Source: Microbacterium sp. 1.5R (lineage in GTDB: Bacteria; Actinomycetota; Actinomycetes; Actinomycetales; Microbacteriaceae). Taken from it: 64,000 bases of DNA. The notes beneath the pieces were generated by a model, which was not told the origin of the DNA, ran no database searches, and worked only from the letters and a program-made list of their open reading frames with translations. Made by a program: the position numbers and the translations under genes. Shown here one piece after another: positions 41,734-53,536 of this stretch; the first letter of the stretch is position 1; every line of letters begins with the position of its first letter. The stretch lies in contig NZ_VDRC01000002.1 in the NCBI RefSeq assembly GCF_007667425.1, positions 955,072-1,019,071 on the forward strand. The letters run 5' to 3'.

Positions 41734-43938
41734 TCAGTCGTGCGTGACGGTCGGGACGTGCGGATCGTTCTGGAAGCGCAGCCAGATCGTCGACAGTGCG
41801 GGCAGCGTCACTGAGGCGACGGGTGCGCCCCCGTCTGCGGCATCTGCGACGACGATTCCGAGGTTGCCCGATCCTCGGCCGCCGAAGGCGGCGGCATCGG
41901 AGTTGAGGATCTCCTGCCAGATGCCCTCGTGGGGGAGCTCCATCCGATAGCCGGTGCGCTCGACGCCGGCGAAGTTGCTGATCACGACGACGCGTCCTCC
42001 GTGGGCATCCCGTCGCTCGAACGCGACGACCGCGGGGTCCCAGGTCGGTGCGCCGAGGCGGGAGAACGACGACCCGTCGTTGTCGCGCTCCCACAGCGGG
42101 GCCTGGGCCCGGTAGGCGTGGTTGAGCTCGCCGACGAACTCCTGCAGCTGTGAATGAGACGGCTGGTCCAGCAGCCACCAGTCCAGTTCCCGGGATTCCG
42201 ACCACTCCGCGAGTTGGCCGAACTCCTGACCCATGAAGAGCAGCTTCTTGCCGGGGTGGCCCCACATGTACGCGAGGTAGGCGCGGGCGTTCGCGAGCTT
42301 GTGCCAGTGATCGCCCGGCATCTTGGAGAGCAGGCTGCCCTTGCCGTGCACGACCTCGTCGTGACTGATCGGCAGGAGGTAGTTCTCGCCGAACGCGTAG
42401 ACGAAGGAGAACGTCATCTCGCCTTCGTGGTGCGCGCGGTACATCGGGTCTCGTTCGATGTACTGCAGGGAGTCGTTCATCCAGCCCATGTTCCACTTGA
42501 ATCCGAACCCGAGGCCGGCGTGGTCGGTGGGGGCGGTGACGCCGGGGAAGCTGGTCGATTCCTCGGCGATCATCAGGACACCCGGGTGCAGTCGATACGC
42601 GGTGGCGTTGACCTCCTGCAGGAAGCGGATCGCCTCGAGGTTCTCGCGACCCCCGTGGATGTTCGGCTCCCACTCGCCGGCCTTGCGCGAATAGTCCAGA
42701 TAGAGCATCGATGCGACGGCGTCGACACGCAGGCCGTCGACGTGGAACTCCTCCAGCCAGAACAGGGCGTTCGCCACCAGGAAGCCTCGGACCTCCGAGC
42801 GGCCGTAGTCGAAGATCAGCGTGCCCCAGTCCTGGTGCTCTCCGCGCCGGGGGTCGGGGTGCTCGTAGAGCGGCTGCCCGTCGAAGCGCGCTAGAGCGAA
42901 CGCGTCCTTCGGGAAATGCCCCGGCACCCAGTCCATGATCACGCCGATGCCGGCCTGATGCAGCCGGTCGATCAGGTACCGGAGGTCGTCCGGTGTGCCG
43001 AACCGGCTGGTGGCCGCGTAGTAGCCGCTGACCTGGTATCCCCAGGACCCGCCGAACGGATGCTCGGCCAGGGGCATGAACTCCACGTGGGTGAAGCCGG
43101 CGTCGGTGACGTGGGCGATCAGCGGATCGGCGATCTCGCGATAGCCGAGTCCTGAGCGCCACGATCCGAGGTGGACTTCGTACACCGACAGCGGCTGTGC
43201 GACGGCGTGGGTGGCGGCTCTCCGAGTCATCCAGGCGCCGTCCGACCACTCGTACGACGATGCGGTGACCACCGAGGCGGTCTCCGGGGGCGTCTGTGCA
43301 GCCTGCGCCATCGGATCCGCCTTGAACAGCCACGCGCCTTCGCGGGTGCGGATCTCGTACTTGTACGTGGTGCCGACGGCGACGTCGGGGATGAAGAGCT
43401 CCCACAGCCCGCTCCCGCCCATCGAGCGCATCGCGTGCCCCTGGCCGTTCCAGCCGTTGAAGTCGCCGACGACCCGCACTGCCGTGGCGTTGGGCGCCCA
43501 GACGGCGAAAGCGACGCCGACGTCTCCGTCGATGTCCTTCGGGTGGGCGCCCAGCGCCTCCCACAGCCGTTCGTGGCGTCCCTCGGCGATCAGATGCATG
43601 TCGAGCTCGCCGAGCTGGGGGAGATGCCGGTACGGATCGCCGACCGTCTTCTCCTCGTCTTCGCCATAGCTCGTCGCGATCCGGTACGCCACGGGCGGGC
43701 CATCGTGCTCGACCTCCCAGATGCCGTGTGCGACGTGGTGGAGCTCCCGCCGGGTGCCGTCGCGGAAGACGGCCGCGACGGTCGATGCGAGCGGTCGACG
43801 TACCCGGATCACCGTGACCGACTCGTCTGCCTCCCCGGCGCGTGCGTGCGTTCCGAGAACGGAGTGCGGGTCGTGATGGGTGCCGGCGGCGACGGCACCC
43901 CATTGCGCCGACGCGGTCGCGTGTTCGACGTCGCTCAT
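41734..43938 (-). CDS. glgB: 1,4-alpha-glucan branching enzyme
   Basis: 734 residues. It adds alpha-1,6 branches to glycogen. The N-terminal CBM48 domain (about 120-220) is followed by the GH13 barrel with the nucleophile Asp in VDGLRVDAVASMLYLDYSRK, the acid Glu in MIAEESTSFPGV, and the PISHDEVVHGKGSLL block. The ATG at 43938 overlaps the glgE stop by four bases, so maltosyltransferase and branching enzyme are co-translated, as expected for the GlgE pathway. Confidence 0.96.
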   Translation of the reverse strand: MSDVEHATASAQWGAVAAGTHHDPHSVLGTHARAGEADESVTVIRVRRPLASTVAAVFRDGTRRELHHVAHGIWEVEHDGPPVAYRIATSYGEDEEKTVGDPYRHLPQLGELDMHLIAEGRHERLWEALGAHPKDIDGDVGVAFAVWAPNATAVRVVGDFNGWNGQGHAMRSMGGSGLWELFIPDVAVGTTYKYEIRTREGAWLFKADPMAQAAQTPPETASVVTASSYEWSDGAWMTRRAATHAVAQPLSVYEVHLGSWRSGLGYREIADPLIAHVTDAGFTHVEFMPLAEHPFGGSWGYQVSGYYAATSRFGTPDDLRYLIDRLHQAGIGVIMDWVPGHFPKDAFALARFDGQPLYEHPDPRRGEHQDWGTLIFDYGRSEVRGFLVANALFWLEEFHVDGLRVDAVASMLYLDYSRKAGEWEPNIHGGRENLEAIRFLQEVNATAYRLHPGVLMIAEESTSFPGVTAPTDHAGLGFGFKWNMGWMNDSLQYIERDPMYRAHHEGEMTFSFVYAFGENYLLPISHDEVVHGKGSLLSKMPGDHWHKLANARAYLAYMWGHPGKKLLFMGQEFGQLAEWSESRELDWWLLDQPSHSQLQEFVGELNHAYRAQAPLWERDNDGSSFSRLGAPTWDPAVVAFERRDAHGGRVVVISNFAGVERTGYRMELPHEGIWQEILNSDAAAFGGRGSGNLGIVVADAADGGAPVASVTLPALSTIWLRFQNDPHVPTVTHD

Positions 43939-46007
43939 GCTCGTGCCCTCACCTTCAGGATGTGCACCGGCTCGGCGAAGGCGTCGAGGCGCACGTAGTT
44001 GTGATCAGTCCACGTCCAGACGGCGCCGGTGAGCAGGTCTTCGACCTCGAAGGGCTCGCCGAGGTCGACGCCCCACACAGTCGTGTCCAGGTGGACGGTC
44101 GTCTCACGCACCGAGTGCGGGTCGACGTTCGCGACGACGATGATCGTGTCGGACGCCCCCGTGCCGGTGAAGGCCGCATCGAGGTGCTTGCTGTAGACGA
44201 GGATCGCGTCGTCATCGCTCCAGTGCACGGAGAGATTGCGCAACTGACGCAGTGCCGGATGCTCGCGGCGGATGCCGTTGAGACGGCGCAGCAGGGGAGC
44301 GAGCGAGTCGCCGGCCTGCTCCGCGGCATCCCAGTCCCGCAGTTTGAACTCGTACTTCTCGTTGTCGATGTTCTCCTCGGAACCCGGGCGGGCCACGTTC
44401 TCGAAGAGCTCGTAGCCGGCGTACACGCCGTAGACGGGTGCCGCGGTAGCGCCGATGCAGGCGCGGATGCGATATGCGGCCCTGCCGCCGAACTGCAGGT
44501 ACTCGGTGAGGATGTCGTGCGTGTTCACGAAGAGGTTCGGCCGCATGTAGGCGCTCGTCTCGTGCGAGACGCTCTCGAGGAACTCCTCGAGCTCCGCCTT
44601 GGTGTTGCGCCAGGTGAAGTAGCTGTAGCTCTGCTGGAAGCCGACGGCCGCGAGGGCGCGCATCACGGCGGGCCTCGTGAAGGCCTCGGCGAGGAAGATG
44701 ACGTCGGGGTCGGCGGCATTGACCGTGGCGATCAGCCACTCCCAGAACTGCAGGGGCTTGGTGTGCGGATTGTCGACGCGGAAGATCTTGACGCCCTCGC
44801 GGACCCAGTGCTGCACGATGCGCAGCATCTCGGCGTAGATCCCGGACGGATCGTTGTCGAAGTTCAGGGGATAGATGTCCTGATACTTCTTCGGCGGGTT
44901 CTCGGCGAACGCGATGGTTCCGTCGGGGAGCGTGGTGAACCATTCGGGGTGCGCGGCGACCCAGGGGTGATCGGGCGACGCCTGGAGCGCGAGGTCCAGA
45001 GCCACCTCGAGGCCCTCCTTGCGGGCGGCTCGGACGAACGCACGGAAGTCCGCGGGGGTGCCGAGATCAGGATGGATGGCGTCGTGGCCGCCCTCGGCTG
45101 ATCCGATCGCGTAGGGCGAGCCGGGGTCGCCGGGCTCGGTGGTCAGGGTGTTGTTGCGGCCCTTGCGGTTGGTCGTGCCGATCGGGTGGACGGGGACGAG
45201 GTAGATGATGTCGAAGCCCATGTCCGCGACCGCCGGGAGTCGTTTCGCCGCGGTGCGGAATGTCCCGCTCTTGATGGTGCCGTCCTTCAGCCGCTTCGCG
45301 CCCTCGGAACGCGGGAAGAACTCGTACCAGGCGCCGACACCGGCCGCCGTGCGTTCGACGAGGAGGGGCCTGGTGGGCGAGGCGGAGCGCAGCGTGGTCA
45401 GCGGCCTCTCGGCGAAGACACGTGCGAGTTCGGGATCGGTGGAGAGAGCGAGGGTGCGCGCGGCATCGCCCGTGCCCAGCTCCGTGGCCAGGGCGGTCAG
45501 GACACGGCGCTGCGCGGCCGGGCGATCCTTCTCGGTCGCCGCACGGGTGAGGAGTTCGGCGCCGAGCGCGGCCATCACGGGGATGTCGACGCCTGCCGCC
45601 ACCTTCAGTTCGGCGGCGTGCGCCCAGGTGCCGAAGTCGTCGGAGAACGCCTCGAACCGGAACGACCATGTGCCCTGCGCATCGAGGGCGACGTCGGCGT
45701 TCCACCGGTCGGTGCCGTCCAGGAGGGGGCGCAGGCGGTGCAGGCTCTCCGCGCCGTCGGGCGACGTCAATCGCAACTGCACTCCGATGAGGTCGTGCCC
45801 CTCGCGGAACGCGACGACCTCGAACGGGACGACCTCTCCGACGAAGGCCTTCGGCGCGAAGCCGCCGGGTACCGCGGGGGACGCGGCCGTCAGAGGTATG
45901 CGGGTCGCCCGCAGATCATCGGGATCCTGCACGGCACCGAGCGGGCGCAGGGGGATCTCAGCGGGACTCCGGAAAGCCTTCGGGCGGGTAATCGTGCGTG
46001 CGGCCAC
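43935..46007 (-). CDS. glgE: Alpha-1,4-glucan:maltose-1-phosphate maltosyltransferase
   Basis: 690 residues, GH13_3 family. It extends alpha-1,4-glucan from maltose 1-phosphate derived from trehalose. Recognised features include the N-terminal beta domain, FYEFFPRSEGA-like AWYEFFPRSEGAKRLKDGT, the nucleophile Asp in KIFRVDNPHTKPLQFWEWL and the acid Glu in FLAEAFTRP. TreS/Pep2, which supply maltose 1-phosphate, are not in the window. Start GTG at 46007 with TACTGT six bases upstream; probable leaderless mRNA separate from glgX. Confidence 0.95.
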   Translation of the reverse strand: MAARTITRPKAFRSPAEIPLRPLGAVQDPDDLRATRIPLTAASPAVPGGFAPKAFVGEVVPFEVVAFREGHDLIGVQLRLTSPDGAESLHRLRPLLDGTDRWNADVALDAQGTWSFRFEAFSDDFGTWAHAAELKVAAGVDIPVMAALGAELLTRAATEKDRPAAQRRVLTALATELGTGDAARTLALSTDPELARVFAERPLTTLRSASPTRPLLVERTAAGVGAWYEFFPRSEGAKRLKDGTIKSGTFRTAAKRLPAVADMGFDIIYLVPVHPIGTTNRKGRNNTLTTEPGDPGSPYAIGSAEGGHDAIHPDLGTPADFRAFVRAARKEGLEVALDLALQASPDHPWVAAHPEWFTTLPDGTIAFAENPPKKYQDIYPLNFDNDPSGIYAEMLRIVQHWVREGVKIFRVDNPHTKPLQFWEWLIATVNAADPDVIFLAEAFTRPAVMRALAAVGFQQSYSYFTWRNTKAELEEFLESVSHETSAYMRPNLFVNTHDILTEYLQFGGRAAYRIRACIGATAAPVYGVYAGYELFENVARPGSEENIDNEKYEFKLRDWDAAEQAGDSLAPLLRRLNGIRREHPALRQLRNLSVHWSDDDAILVYSKHLDAAFTGTGASDTIIVVANVDPHSVRETTVHLDTTVWGVDLGEPFEVEDLLTGAVWTWTDHNYVRLDAFAEPVHILKVRARA

Positions 46008-46013
46008 TCCCCG

Positions 46014-46019
46014 ACAGTA
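46014..46019 (-). promoter_or_regulatory. glgE -10, leaderless start
   Basis: Minus-strand TACTGT ends six bases before the glgE GTG; no ribosome-binding site lies between. Confidence 0.5.
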
Positions 46020-46070
46020 CCGCGCTCGTTCGGCAGCGGGTAGCGCGCGGATCGCCCGGCGCGCCGTGGG

Positions 46071-48143
46071 TCACTCGACGCGGAAGAGGTGCATCGATGT
46101 GCCGGGGACGGGCAGCACATCGCCCGGTTCGTAGACGTCGCCTCGCGGCTCAGGGCGCTCGTCGGCGCTCGACCAGAGCGACACGAATCGAGTCGCATCC
46201 TCGAGCGCGTCGGGGAGTCTCACATCGATCGGCGATTCGGTGCCGTGGACGATCAGCAGGATGCGGTTGGCCTGTTCGCGATCGGGTGTGGAGGCCGCCA
46301 CGTACTGCAGCGTCCTGTTGCCCGGGTCCGCCCACTGCTCGCTCTCCATGGTCTCGCCGTTCTGGTCGAACCAGTCCATGACGGAGGCATTCGGGATGTG
46401 CTCGCCCAGCCGCGCGTACCGACTCGGACGCAGCGCCGGGTTCTCCTCTCGCAGGGCGATCAGACGGGTGACGTGCGCGCGGAGATCCTCCTGCCACGGC
46501 TCAGGGTCCCAGCTCAGCCAGGTGAGGGGCGAGTCCTGCGCGTAGGCGTTGTTGTTGCCCCGCTGCGTACGACCGACCTCGTCGCCCGCGGTGAGCATGG
46601 GGATGCCCGCCGACAGGAGCAGGGTGCCGAGAAGATTGCGCATCGCCCTCCGGCGTGCGGAGAGGATGGCCGAGTCGTCCGTCGGCCCTTCGATCCCGTG
46701 GTTGAAGGCACGGTTGGTGTCGGCGCCGTCGCGATTGTGCTCGCCGTTCGCCTCGTTGTGCTTGACGTCGTACGACACGAGGTCGTGGAGCGTGAAGCCG
46801 TCGTGGGCCGTGACGAAGTTGACGCTGGCGAGCGGCCCGCGCTCTTCGGAGAACGTGTTCGACGATCCCGCGAGCCGGGTCGCGAAGCCCCCGACGCCGA
46901 CCGGCGCGGATGCGCGTCGGGCGTAGTCGATGTCGCTGAGCCAGAAGTTGCGGACGCGGTCGCGGTAGCGGTCGTTCCACTCGTGCCATCCGAGCGGGAA
47001 ATTGCCCGTCTGCCATCCGCCGAGACCGACGTCCCACGGCTCGGCGATGAGCTTGGAGTCACGCAGCACCGGGTCCGCGGCAATGGCGGCCAGGAGCGGG
47101 TGCTCGGGCGTGTAGGCATGAGTCGCGTCGCGCGCGATGGCCGTGGCGAGGTCGAAACGGAAGCCGTCGATCTGCATCTCCTGCGCCCAGTAGCGCAGCG
47201 AGTCCAGCACGAGGCGCGCCCCGGCATCCGTCGACGTGTTCAGGGTGTTGCCGCAGCCGGTCGTGTCGATGTACACGCCCGACGCATCCTGGCGGTAGAA
47301 ACTGGCGTTGTCGATGCCGCGCAGGCTCGAGCGCGGGCCGCCGATGCCCTCCTCCGAGGTGTGGTTGTACACCACGTCGAGGATCACCTCGAGCCCGGCT
47401 TCGTGCAGCAGCCGGACCATACCTTTGAACTCGGCGAGCACGGCCTCGGGGCCGCCTTTGCGCGCATCCTCCGTCGCGTACGCCGTGTGCGGGGTGAAGA
47501 AGTTGAGGGTGTTGTAACCCCAGTAATTCGTGAGCCCGCGTTCGAGCAGCCGGGGCTCCGGGACGAACGCCTGCACGGGGAGCAGCTCGATGGAAGTGAT
47601 CCCTAGAGAGTGGAAGTACTCGATCATCGCGGGGTGTGCGAGCCCGGCGTACGTGCCGTGCAGCGCCGGGGGCATGTCCGGCTGTCGTTTCGTGAGCCCC
47701 TTGAGGTGGCCTTCGTAGATCACCGTCCGGTCGAGGGGGATGCGCGGCTTGGCGGAGTCGCCCCAGTCGAAGCCGTCCGCGATCACGACGGAGCGCCACT
47801 CCTCGTACCCGTCGCCCTGCGCGAGTCCGCGGGCGTAGGGATCGAGCAGAAGGGTCTCGGAGTTGAAGGTGTTGCCGGGGCCGTGCGGACCGCCGACCCG
47901 GATCGCGTACCGAGCGCCTGGCTGCAGCAGGGGAGTGGTGACCTCCCAGATGCCGCCGGGCAGGCGCTCGAGGCTCAGCTGATCGATCGCCCAATCGAGA
48001 TCTTCCGCGTCGAAGATCACGAGTTCCACCGAGGAGGCGTTCTGTGACCAGATGCGAAGCGTTCCGACGCCGTCATGAAGACGGACGCCGAGGTGGTCGA
48101 GGGTGGAACCCCCGGGCACGGTGCTGTCTCGAGTCGCGGGCAT
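46071..48143 (-). CDS. glgX: Glycogen debranching enzyme GlgX
   Basis: 690 residues. It hydrolyses alpha-1,6 linkages of limit dextrins. The CBM48 domain at the N terminus (LGVRLHDGVGTLRIWSQNAS) is followed by the GH13_11 barrel with VILDVVYNHTSEEG, the nucleophile Asp in DGFRFDLATAIAR and the acid Glu in LIAEPWDVG. It is on the same strand as glgE and glgB, 63 bp upstream of glgE. The start ATG has TAGGGT six bases upstream (48150-48155), so it likely has its own leaderless transcript. Confidence 0.93.
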   Translation of the reverse strand: MPATRDSTVPGGSTLDHLGVRLHDGVGTLRIWSQNASSVELVIFDAEDLDWAIDQLSLERLPGGIWEVTTPLLQPGARYAIRVGGPHGPGNTFNSETLLLDPYARGLAQGDGYEEWRSVVIADGFDWGDSAKPRIPLDRTVIYEGHLKGLTKRQPDMPPALHGTYAGLAHPAMIEYFHSLGITSIELLPVQAFVPEPRLLERGLTNYWGYNTLNFFTPHTAYATEDARKGGPEAVLAEFKGMVRLLHEAGLEVILDVVYNHTSEEGIGGPRSSLRGIDNASFYRQDASGVYIDTTGCGNTLNTSTDAGARLVLDSLRYWAQEMQIDGFRFDLATAIARDATHAYTPEHPLLAAIAADPVLRDSKLIAEPWDVGLGGWQTGNFPLGWHEWNDRYRDRVRNFWLSDIDYARRASAPVGVGGFATRLAGSSNTFSEERGPLASVNFVTAHDGFTLHDLVSYDVKHNEANGEHNRDGADTNRAFNHGIEGPTDDSAILSARRRAMRNLLGTLLLSAGIPMLTAGDEVGRTQRGNNNAYAQDSPLTWLSWDPEPWQEDLRAHVTRLIALREENPALRPSRYARLGEHIPNASVMDWFDQNGETMESEQWADPGNRTLQYVAASTPDREQANRILLIVHGTESPIDVRLPDALEDATRFVSLWSSADERPEPRGDVYEPGDVLPVPGTSMHLFRVE

Positions 48144-48149
48144 GAGTAC

Positions 48150-48155
48150 ACCCTA
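48150..48155 (-). promoter_or_regulatory. glgX -10, leaderless start
   Basis: Minus-strand TAGGGT ends six bases before the glgX ATG. Confidence 0.5.
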
Positions 48156-48266
48156 GAGGTCCGGACCCGAGCGCCAGAATCGTGCGCATGGCGTCCCATT
48201 CCGCGGTGCACGGGTGCGCGTCGTGCCGTCGACGCCGGCGCGGTGGAAATGCGCGACCATGGAGTC

Positions 48267-49442
48267 ATGCGGCATTACCTCGATCACGCGGCGACCAGTC
48301 CGCTGCGCCCCGAAGCGCGTGAGGCATGGCTGCAGGCGAGCGGACTGGTCGGCAACGCCTCGTCGACGCACGGAGCCGGGCAGGACGCCAGGCGCGTGCT
48401 CGAGGACTCCCGAGAACGGGCTGCCGCGGTGCTGGGGTGCGACCCCATCGAGGTCGTCTTCACCTCCGGCGGCACCGAATCGATCAACCTCGCGCTGAAG
48501 GGCCTCTGGGCCGCTCGGCGGGCGGATGCCGACGCCATCGTGATGCCGGATGCCGAGCATCACGCCACGATGGACACGGTCGCCGCTCTGGTCGGCGACG
48601 GCGCGGTGCTGAGACCGGTCGGAGTGTCGCCGTACGCGGCGATCGACGTCGCCGCCTTCCGCGACGCGCTTCCCGGCGCGGCCCTCGCTACGGCGCTGAT
48701 CGCGAACAACGAGGCGGGAACGATCAACGACGCGCACGCCCTCGCTCGGGCGACCGCTGCGGCGGACGTGCCACTGCACCTCGACGCCGTCTCGGCGCTG
48801 GGTCACGTTCCGCTGTCGTTCCGTGAGCTGCGGGGCGATGCGTCCGACGCCGTCGGTCTCGTCGCGATGAGCGTGGCGGGTCACAAGATCGGCGCACCGG
48901 TGGGCATCGGCGCTCTGGTCGCGTCGAGGACGATCCGGCTGACCGCGCTGCTGCACGGCGGTGCTCAGCAGCGCAGTCTGCGAGCCGGAACCCAGGATGT
49001 CGCCGGGGCCGCCGCCTTCGCGACGGCGCTGGAGCTCGCGGAGGGCGAGCGCGAATCCGAGTCCATCCGCCTCGCCGCCCTTCGTGACCGGCTCGTCTCC
49101 GGGGTCCTCGACCGTGTCCCGCACGCAGAACTCCTGGGCGATCCGGACGTGCGGCTGCCGGGCAACGCCCACCTGCTCTTCCCCGGCGCGGTGGGGGAGA
49201 GCCTGTTGTTCCTCCTCGACATGGCCGGGGTCGCGGCCTCGACCGGGTCGGCGTGTCAGGCCGGCGTGGCCGAGCCGTCGCACGTGGTGACGGCGATGGG
49301 CCGTAGCGAGCGAGACGCGCGGAGCGTGCTGCGGTTCTCGCTGGGGCGCACTTCGACGGATGCGGACGTCGAGGCTGTGCTCGCCGCGATCGCCGACGCG
49401 TACGCCAGGGCGTCCGGGTCCGGTCCAGGCGTGCGCTCGTAG
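48267..49442 (+). CDS. Cysteine desulfurase (NifS/IscS family)
   Basis: 391 residues. A PLP enzyme that takes sulfur from cysteine. Conserved parts are YLDHAATSPLRPEA at the N terminus, FTSGGTESINLALKG, the PLP Lys in VAGHKIGAPVGIG, and the persulfide Cys in ASTGSACQAGV. It lies nine bases upstream of mnmA, so its sulfur probably goes to tRNA 2-thiouridine. The ATG at 48267 starts conserved sequence, and GACCAT sits six bases upstream. Confidence 0.93.
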   Translation: MRHYLDHAATSPLRPEAREAWLQASGLVGNASSTHGAGQDARRVLEDSRERAAAVLGCDPIEVVFTSGGTESINLALKGLWAARRADADAIVMPDAEHHATMDTVAALVGDGAVLRPVGVSPYAAIDVAAFRDALPGAALATALIANNEAGTINDAHALARATAAADVPLHLDAVSALGHVPLSFRELRGDASDAVGLVAMSVAGHKIGAPVGIGALVASRTIRLTALLHGGAQQRSLRAGTQDVAGAAAFATALELAEGERESESIRLAALRDRLVSGVLDRVPHAELLGDPDVRLPGNAHLLFPGAVGESLLFLLDMAGVAASTGSACQAGVAEPSHVVTAMGRSERDARSVLRFSLGRTSTDADVEAVLAAIADAYARASGSGPGVRS

Positions 49443-49445
49443 ACT
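49440..49445 (+). promoter_or_regulatory. mnmA -10, leaderless start
   Basis: TAGACT ends six bases before the mnmA ATG at 49452 and overlaps the end of the desulfurase gene, giving mnmA a private leaderless transcript. Confidence 0.5.
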
Positions 49446-49451
49446 GGTCGC

Positions 49452-50549
49452 ATGAGGATTCTCGCGGCCATGAGCGGTGGCGTCGACTCCGCGGTGGCGG
49501 CCGCCAGGGCCGTCGAGGCGGGGCACGACGTCGTCGGAGTGCACCTCGCCCTGTCCCGCGCAGGCGGAACGCTGCGCACCGGCAGCCGGGGCTGCTGCAC
49601 GATCGAGGACGCACTCGATGCCCGCCGAGCGGCTGATCTGCTCGGCATCCCGTTCTACGTGTGGGACTTCTCCGAGCGGTTCCGTGACGACGTGATCGCC
49701 GACTTCGTGTCGGAGTACCAGGCCGGACGCACGCCGAACCCCTGCATGCGCTGTAACGAGAAGATCAAGTTCGCAGCTCTCCTGGAGCGCGCCATCGAGC
49801 TCGGCTTCGACGCCGTCTGCACGGGGCACTACGCCACGCTCAACCCCACCGAGGCGGGCCTCGAGCTGCACCGGGCTGCCGACAACGCGAAGGACCAGTC
49901 GTACGTGCTCGGCGTGCTGACGGCGGAGCAGCTCGCGCACACATACTTCCCGCTGGGCACGACGCCGTCGAAGGCGGTCGTCCGGGCTGAGGCCGAGGCC
50001 AGGGGCTTGAGCGTCGCGCAGAAGCCGGACAGCCACGACATCTGCTTCATCCCCGACGGCGACACGCGCGGCTGGCTCGCCGAGAAGGTCGGCACCGCGA
50101 CCGGGGAGATCGTCGACCGGGCCGGAGAGGTCGTGGGCACCCATGAGGGAGCCCACGGGTACACCGTCGGCCAGCGGCGAGGCCTCAAGCTCGGCGTTCC
50201 CGCGTCCGACGGCAAGCCGCGGTTCGTCCTCGAGGTGCGGCCGGTGTCGAACACGGTCGTGGTGGGCCCGAAGGAGGCTCTCGCCATCCGCGAGATCGCC
50301 GGCGCGCGGTTCAGTTGGGCCGGAGCCGCGCCGATCGATGCGGAATTCCATTGCGAGGTGCAGATCCGAGCGCACGCGGAGCCCGTCGCCGCACACGCCT
50401 TCGTCGACGCGGACGGGGTCCGCGTGGTGCCGGACGAACCGCTCGACGGCGTCGCGCCGGGTCAGACCGCCGTGCTCTACACGGGCACGCGGGTGCTCGG
50501 TCAGTTCACGATCGATCGCACGGTATCAGCGGTTCCCGTCGGGGCGTAG
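49452..50549 (+). CDS. mnmA: tRNA-specific 2-thiouridylase
   Basis: 365 residues. It makes s2U34 in tRNA Lys, Glu and Gln. The PP-loop is [14 protein letters not shown] near the N terminus. The catalytic cysteines are in [12 protein letters not shown] and [10 protein letters not shown], and the TGHYA motif follows the first. It follows the desulfurase, its likely sulfur donor. Confidence 0.96.
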   Translation: MRILAAMSGGVDSAVAAARAVEAGHDVVGVHLALSRAGGTLRTGSRGCCTIEDALDARRAADLLGIPFYVWDFSERFRDDVIADFVSEYQAGRTPNPCMRCNEKIKFAALLERAIELGFDAVCTGHYATLNPTEAGLELHRAADNAKDQSYVLGVLTAEQLAHTYFPLGTTPSKAVVRAEAEARGLSVAQKPDSHDICFIPDGDTRGWLAEKVGTATGEIVDRAGEVVGTHEGAHGYTVGQRRGLKLGVPASDGKPRFVLEVRPVSNTVVVGPKEALAIREIAGARFSWAGAAPIDAEFHCEVQIRAHAEPVAAHAFVDADGVRVVPDEPLDGVAPGQTAVLYTGTRVLGQFTIDRTVSAVPVGA

Positions 50550-50575
50550 CCCCGGCCATTGTCGGTGCCCACTCG

Positions 50576-52903
<2,328 letters not shown>

Positions 52904-52933
52904 GTCGGCGACCTGCGCTCACTCGGTAGAGAC

Positions 52934-53512
52934 TCACTCCGCGGAGGCTCGCTCCGCAGAAGAGGTGAGGTCCTTGACGAGGCGCTGCTCACGCAGACCC
53001 TCGACGCTTCCACCTTCGCCGATCTTCTCGACCCCGTCGGGCGACCAGCCGTGGGCGCCGTAGAACCCGATCGCGCGCTCGTTGCCTGCGAGGACCCAGA
53101 GGTACGCCCGGATCCATCCGCCTGTCAGCAACGCATCCTCGGCGTGACTGATGAGCGCGCGACCGACACCCTGCGACCAGGCATCCGGGTGCGCATACAG
53201 GCCGGCGATCTCGCCGAGACCGCCGGAGTCGTCGTCGCGTCCCGCACCGAAAGTCGCCCAGCCGACGATGCGGTCGTCGGTCTCGGCGACCACGAGATGG
53301 TGGGCGACTGATCCGTACCCGTCGGTCGATTCTCCCGCGAGTGACCGCTCGATCCAGGTCGACCACATCGTCGCACGCGACTCGACGCTCTGCCGATCGA
53401 GGACGGCTTGATCGATGAGTCCCGCGTAGGCCGCGCGCCAGGAATCGACGTGGACGACCGCGACACCGTGCGCGTCCGCGACGACGGCGTCCCTGATCGT
53501 GATCATCGGCAT
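52934..53512 (-). CDS. GNAT-family N-acetyltransferase
   Basis: 192 residues. The acetyl-CoA-binding motif A is in GEIAGLYAHPDAWSQGVGRA (V/I-x-P-x2-x-x-G-x-G-x-A/G pattern), followed by the ALISHAEDALL helix and LWVLAGNERAIGFYGAHGW. Substrate unknown. The first ATG is at 53512; an ATG at 53506 (MITIRDAV) fits the family start equally well. It lies downstream of the DEAD-box helicase on the same strand, 24 bp away. Confidence 0.88.
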   Translation of the reverse strand: MPMITIRDAVVADAHGVAVVHVDSWRAAYAGLIDQAVLDRQSVESRATMWSTWIERSLAGESTDGYGSVAHHLVVAETDDRIVGWATFGAGRDDDSGGLGEIAGLYAHPDAWSQGVGRALISHAEDALLTGGWIRAYLWVLAGNERAIGFYGAHGWSPDGVEKIGEGGSVEGLREQRLVKDLTSSAERASAE

Positions 53513-53536
53513 CCGATCACGCTCGCCGAGTTCCCG